A stretch of 15,407 nt of DNA from an uncultured Desulfovibrio sp. (GTDB lineage Bacteria > Desulfobacterota > Desulfovibrionia > Desulfovibrionales > Desulfovibrionaceae), in NCBI GenBank assembly GCA_900550745.1, contig URTO01000008.1, positions 1-15,407 of the forward strand, written 5' to 3'. Position 1 is the stretch's first letter; every line of letters begins with the position of its first letter. Shown here piece by piece: positions 13,962 through 15,407 of this stretch. Below the pieces are notes generated by a model that had not been told where the DNA came from, did not search any database, and was given only the letters and a program-made list of their open reading frames with translations. Made by a program: the position numbers and the translations under genes.

Positions 13962-15230
13962 CTAATCCAGCAAGAGCGCGTCGGGCTCGGCACAGGCGGC
14001 GTGCAGGGCCCGGAAGCCTTGCCTCGCCTCCGCCTGCGTGGATGCCCGGACGGTATTGAGCTCGTCGGCGTGGCCGCACAGCATCCCGACCAGATCGCCG
14101 TCAAGATGCCCCTGCTTCACCATGTCTTCCATGACGCGCAAGGCTTCGGGCGGCGTCATGCCCGCACGGTAGGGCCTGTCTTCGGTAAGCGCCGTGAACA
14201 CGTCCGCAATGGCCATGATCCGCGCCGGGATGGGGAGTTCCCCGTCCTTCAGGCCCAGCGGGTAGCCCCTGCCGTCCATCCGTTCGTGGTGGCCCCCACC
14301 CCAGGCGCTCACAAGCCCGAAGCCGGGCACGGCGTCCAGCCACAGGCGGCTGAGGTCGACGTGGCGTTTCATCTTGGGGAATTCCTCGTCGGTCAGCTTG
14401 CCGGGCTTTTCGAGCAGCGACAGCGGGATGCCGAGTTTCCCGATGTCGTGGAGCATGCCCGCGACGAACAGCGTGTCGAGGTCGTCCCGCCCGATGCCCG
14501 CCAGCCGTCCGAGCGCTGCGGCGGTATGGGCCACGCCCGTGGAATGGGTGGCGGTAAAGGGGCTGCACGAGTCGATGACGTGCCCGAAAAGGGTACTGAA
14601 CTGAATGATTTCCTGAGGCTCAAGGAGCCTGTCGCCGTAGCGCCGCCGGAAGGGGCCGGGAAGGTGCCTGTGCGCCCCGGCGAGGCCCCTGAGCGTTTCC
14701 TCATCGTGCAGGATGTCCAGCATGGCCTCGGCGTGATCGGGCGAGTAGACACCGGGGCGGCGCTGGCGCACCTTGCGTTCCGCATCTTCCACGGCCTCCC
14801 TGAAATCCTTTTTGGCGCGCAGATCCACATCCACGCGATCCGCGATATTGATGAGGCTGCCCTCACGGGCGGCGCTCCCCCTGTCGCACGCCTTTTCCCA
14901 ATACATATGGTGGAAGCGCACCCGCTCGGCTTCTTCGGCCAGCGTGGGGCAGCTTTGCAGGAACAGGCAGCCCGCTTGGGGATGGAGGTATCGCTCGCGC
15001 TCGAAGATGAGGTCTTCCGCGCTGGTTTTCAGGGGAATGACCCCCACATCGTGCATGATCCCGGCAAGGAAAAGCCGTTCGCGCTCCCCGGCGGAAAGGC
15101 CGAGGCGTTCGGACAGCCTGTCGAGCAGGAACCCCACCCGCATGTGGTGCCCGGTCAGCGCCGGATGCACCTGATCCAGCGCATTGGAGAAGGCTAGGAT
15201 CAAATCGTAAAGTTTGATGCGCAGTTGCAT
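13962..15230 (-). CDS. Tandem HD / HD-GYP cyclic-di-GMP phosphodiesterase
   Basis: A 422-residue cytoplasmic protein with two HD-type domains and no receiver, PAS or membrane segment. The C-terminal domain (about 205-385) is a complete HD-GYP: H-S-T-G-V-A-H (229-235), H-D-I-G-K-L-G-I-P (261-269), H-H-E-R-M-D-G-R-G-Y-P (314-324) and I-A-D-V-F (341-345). It should hydrolyse cyclic di-GMP or a related dinucleotide. The N-terminal domain (about 15-135) keeps His28/29, His60-Asp61, His83, His107-His108 and Asp131, but has H-D-V-G-V without the lysine and lacks the GYP segment, so it is probably a degenerate sensor or partner domain. The ATG has no clear ribosome site; it is kept because the N terminus M-Q-L-R-I-K-L-Y-D-L-I looks natural. 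It seems to be its own unit, not part of the catabolic operon. Confidence 0.9.
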   Translation of the reverse strand: MQLRIKLYDLILAFSNALDQVHPALTGHHMRVGFLLDRLSERLGLSAGERERLFLAGIMHDVGVIPLKTSAEDLIFERERYLHPQAGCLFLQSCPTLAEEAERVRFHHMYWEKACDRGSAAREGSLINIADRVDVDLRAKKDFREAVEDAERKVRQRRPGVYSPDHAEAMLDILHDEETLRGLAGAHRHLPGPFRRRYGDRLLEPQEIIQFSTLFGHVIDSCSPFTATHSTGVAHTAAALGRLAGIGRDDLDTLFVAGMLHDIGKLGIPLSLLEKPGKLTDEEFPKMKRHVDLSRLWLDAVPGFGLVSAWGGGHHERMDGRGYPLGLKDGELPIPARIMAIADVFTALTEDRPYRAGMTPPEALRVMEDMVKQGHLDGDLVGMLCGHADELNTVRASTQAEARQGFRALHAACAEPDALLLD

Positions 15231-15291
15231 GGCGTACCCGAAAAGGAGCGAAGATGTCCGCCGGCATGGGGCATCGGCAGAAGGTTACCGG

Positions 15292-15319
15292 AGGATATGG
15301 GGTCTGCCGCAAAAGTCAA
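15292..15319 (-). promoter_or_regulatory. Sigma-70-like promoter of the HD-GYP gene
   Basis: On the minus strand TTGACT (15319-15314) and TATCCT (15297-15292) are separated by 16 bases, matching the -35 box at five of six and the -10 box at four of six positions. Transcription would start near 15285, giving a leader of about 55 bases before the ATG at 15230. Confidence 0.5.
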
Positions 15320-15323
15320 CAGC

Positions 15324-15383
15324 GGGGAGGAGAGAGGTTGGGAGAGAGGGGTGGGAGAGAAGAGATTGGGAGGGGAGGAGGAA
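15324..15383. repeat. Polypurine tract
   Basis: About 60 bases are purine apart from five T residues, made of GGGAG and GAGAG runs. It forms the outer left side of the inverted repeat at the window end and resembles the purine arm of the repeat at 9-61, so it is probably half of a long terminator-like palindrome that continues beyond the window. Confidence 0.6.
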
Positions 15384-15407
15384 CCTTTCTGAAGAAAGGC
15401 TTCCTCC
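15377..15407. repeat. Inverted repeat cut by the window end
   Basis: Positions 15377-15390 pair with 15393-15407 with one bulged C (15400) around a very short loop. The core CCTTTCT/AGAAAGG matches the style of the 9-61 repeat. The purine tract to the left suggests that the stem continues past the last base. It likely separates the HD-GYP gene from the next, unseen gene. Confidence 0.65.

Noticed and set aside
13942..13965. Possible sigma-70 promoter for the regulator in an AT-rich patch
   Set aside because: A TATTAG -10-like box is present on the minus strand, but at 17-base spacing the -35 position is a poor match; not enough to annotate.
12111..15197. 1028-codon plus-strand open frame across the regulator and HD-GYP genes
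   Set aside because: It runs through two clear minus-strand genes and has no recognisable domain; its composition mirrors codon bias on the other strand.

Overview
The window is GC-rich and gene-dense. Several traits suggest a gut-type anaerobe of the Desulfovibrionaceae (Desulfovibrio/Bilophila-like): a glycyl radical enzyme with its activase, a sigma-54 activator with a PrpR-type sensor, an HD-GYP protein, and long terminator-like inverted repeats built on AAACTTTCTTAGAAAGTTT. The taxon is an inference from style and gene content, not something proven here.

Left module (plus strand, 92-4855): an EamA/DMT-type transporter, a translationally coupled 86-residue winged-helix-like protein, a glycyl radical enzyme (GRE) of the clade holding choline lyase and the sulfonate lyases, and its radical SAM activase. 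The GRE has all catalytic residues, but its pocket does not match any one characterised substrate. No microcompartment, choline or taurine genes lie beside it. A strong hairpin separates GRE from activase and may set their unequal expression.

A 489-base convergent intergenic region (4856-5344) follows. It holds terminator-like hairpins, an unusual (TC)29 microsatellite and a 26-base direct repeat.

Right module (minus strand, read from 13640 down to 5345): a PrpR_N-PAS-AAA+-HTH sigma-54 activator, then a control region with a consensus -24/-12 promoter and an upstream cluster of GTTGC/GCAAC half-sites. After that come a GntP-family permease, a zinc-type alcohol dehydrogenase, an OtnC-like decarboxylase, an OtnK-like kinase and a COG4091 (SAF-domain) oxidoreductase. 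This reads as an inducible acid-sugar pathway: import, oxidation to a 3-oxo acid, phosphorylation by OtnK, decarboxylation by OtnC to dihydroxyacetone phosphate. The usual first enzyme of the tetronate pathway (LtnD) and the isomerase OtnI are absent; two other oxidoreductases take their place, so the true substrate is open.

Far right (minus strand, 13962-15230): a tandem HD / HD-GYP phosphodiesterase with its own sigma-70-like promoter, probably a separate transcription unit. A second, partly cut inverted repeat closes the window. The window shows two substrate-specific catabolic modules placed tail to tail; whether they share metabolites cannot be read from the sequence.
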